A stretch of 64,000 nucleotides of DNA, taken from Coemansia sp. RSA 487 (Eukaryota > Kickxellomycota > Kickxellomycetes > Kickxellales > Kickxellaceae). The DNA is taken from NCBI GenBank assembly GCA_027577595.1, contig JANBRJ010000050.1:56506-120505 (forward strand), in the 5' to 3' direction. The notes beneath the pieces are model-generated. The model saw only the letters and a list, made by a program, of their open reading frames with translations. It had not been told where the DNA came from and ran no database searches. Every line of letters starts with the position of its first letter. The stretch's first letter is position 1. The translations under genes and the position numbers were made by a program. Shown here one piece after another: positions 63,917 through 64,000 of this stretch.

Positions 63917-64000
63917 GGTAGACTGTGACGGATTTGCCATGGACCCGGGATAAAATAACACAGAGTAATTATTCGATATCTTGTTCCTCAAACTAGATAT
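63917..64000 (-). repeat. Inverted repeat, right arm (may continue beyond the window)
   Basis: The reverse complement reads TGTTATTTTATCCCGGGTCC and on through ATGGCAAATC, the partner of the left arm at 63176-63262. Homology still holds at the window edge, so the true arm may be longer. Confidence 0.75.

Overview
The window is nuclear DNA of a fungus, most likely an early-diverging lineage (Kickxellomycotina or Mucoromycota-like; this placement is inference). The evidence is fungal: a FolB-FolB-HPPK-DHPS fusion (FOL1), the Pol delta catalytic subunit, Sec11, PIG-P, an Nbp2/Skb5-like SH3 protein, Bro1 with a Gln/Pro tail, and NOT2. Genes are compact, with zero to five introns. Most introns are about 100-400 bp with GTAAGT-type donors; one looks GC-AG. 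Several genes are ones yeasts have lost or changed: a kaptin-like (KICSTOR) protein, a Siva-type zinc-finger protein, and a YEATS protein with an AF9/ENL-like C-terminal domain.

Layout. 0-14 kb: partial arrestin-like gene, Pho85/CDK5-type kinase, kaptin-like gene, F-box/LRR gene, a probable unannotated multi-exon gene, a six-BRCT Brc1/Rtt107-like gene, and NOT2. 14.2-21.4 kb is an accessory island. It holds two decayed Tc1/mariner copies in direct orientation on either side of a four-exon AAA-ATPase-like/PD-(D/E)XK gene, then a possible Fanzor/TnpB-type fragment lying between the arms of an inverted duplication. 21.5-45.9 kb is dense housekeeping: BRO1, PGI1, uL29m, a small secreted protein, an oligopeptidase B-like peptidase, FOL1, SEC11, PIG-P, SDHAF4, a coiled-coil protein, NOP10, Siva-like, POL3, and an SH3 protein. 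46-57 kb carries a secreted CAP protein, two more arrestin-like genes, an unknown membrane/coiled-coil protein and the YEATS gene. 57-62.3 kb holds guanine deaminase and SGD1/NOM1. The last 1.7 kb is AT-rich and ends in a long inverted repeat.

The genes form no operon. Several pairs share divergent promoters: CDK/kaptin, BRCT/NOT2, SEC11/PIG-P, and coiled-coil/NOP10. Recurrent themes are nutrient signalling and trafficking (Pho85-type CDK, kaptin, Bro1, three arrestin-like proteins) and genome maintenance (Brc1-like, Pol delta). The most unusual content is the 14-21 kb island and the terminal inverted repeat. I recognised no rRNA, tRNA or CRISPR array. All exon boundaries were read by eye from splice consensus and frame continuity.
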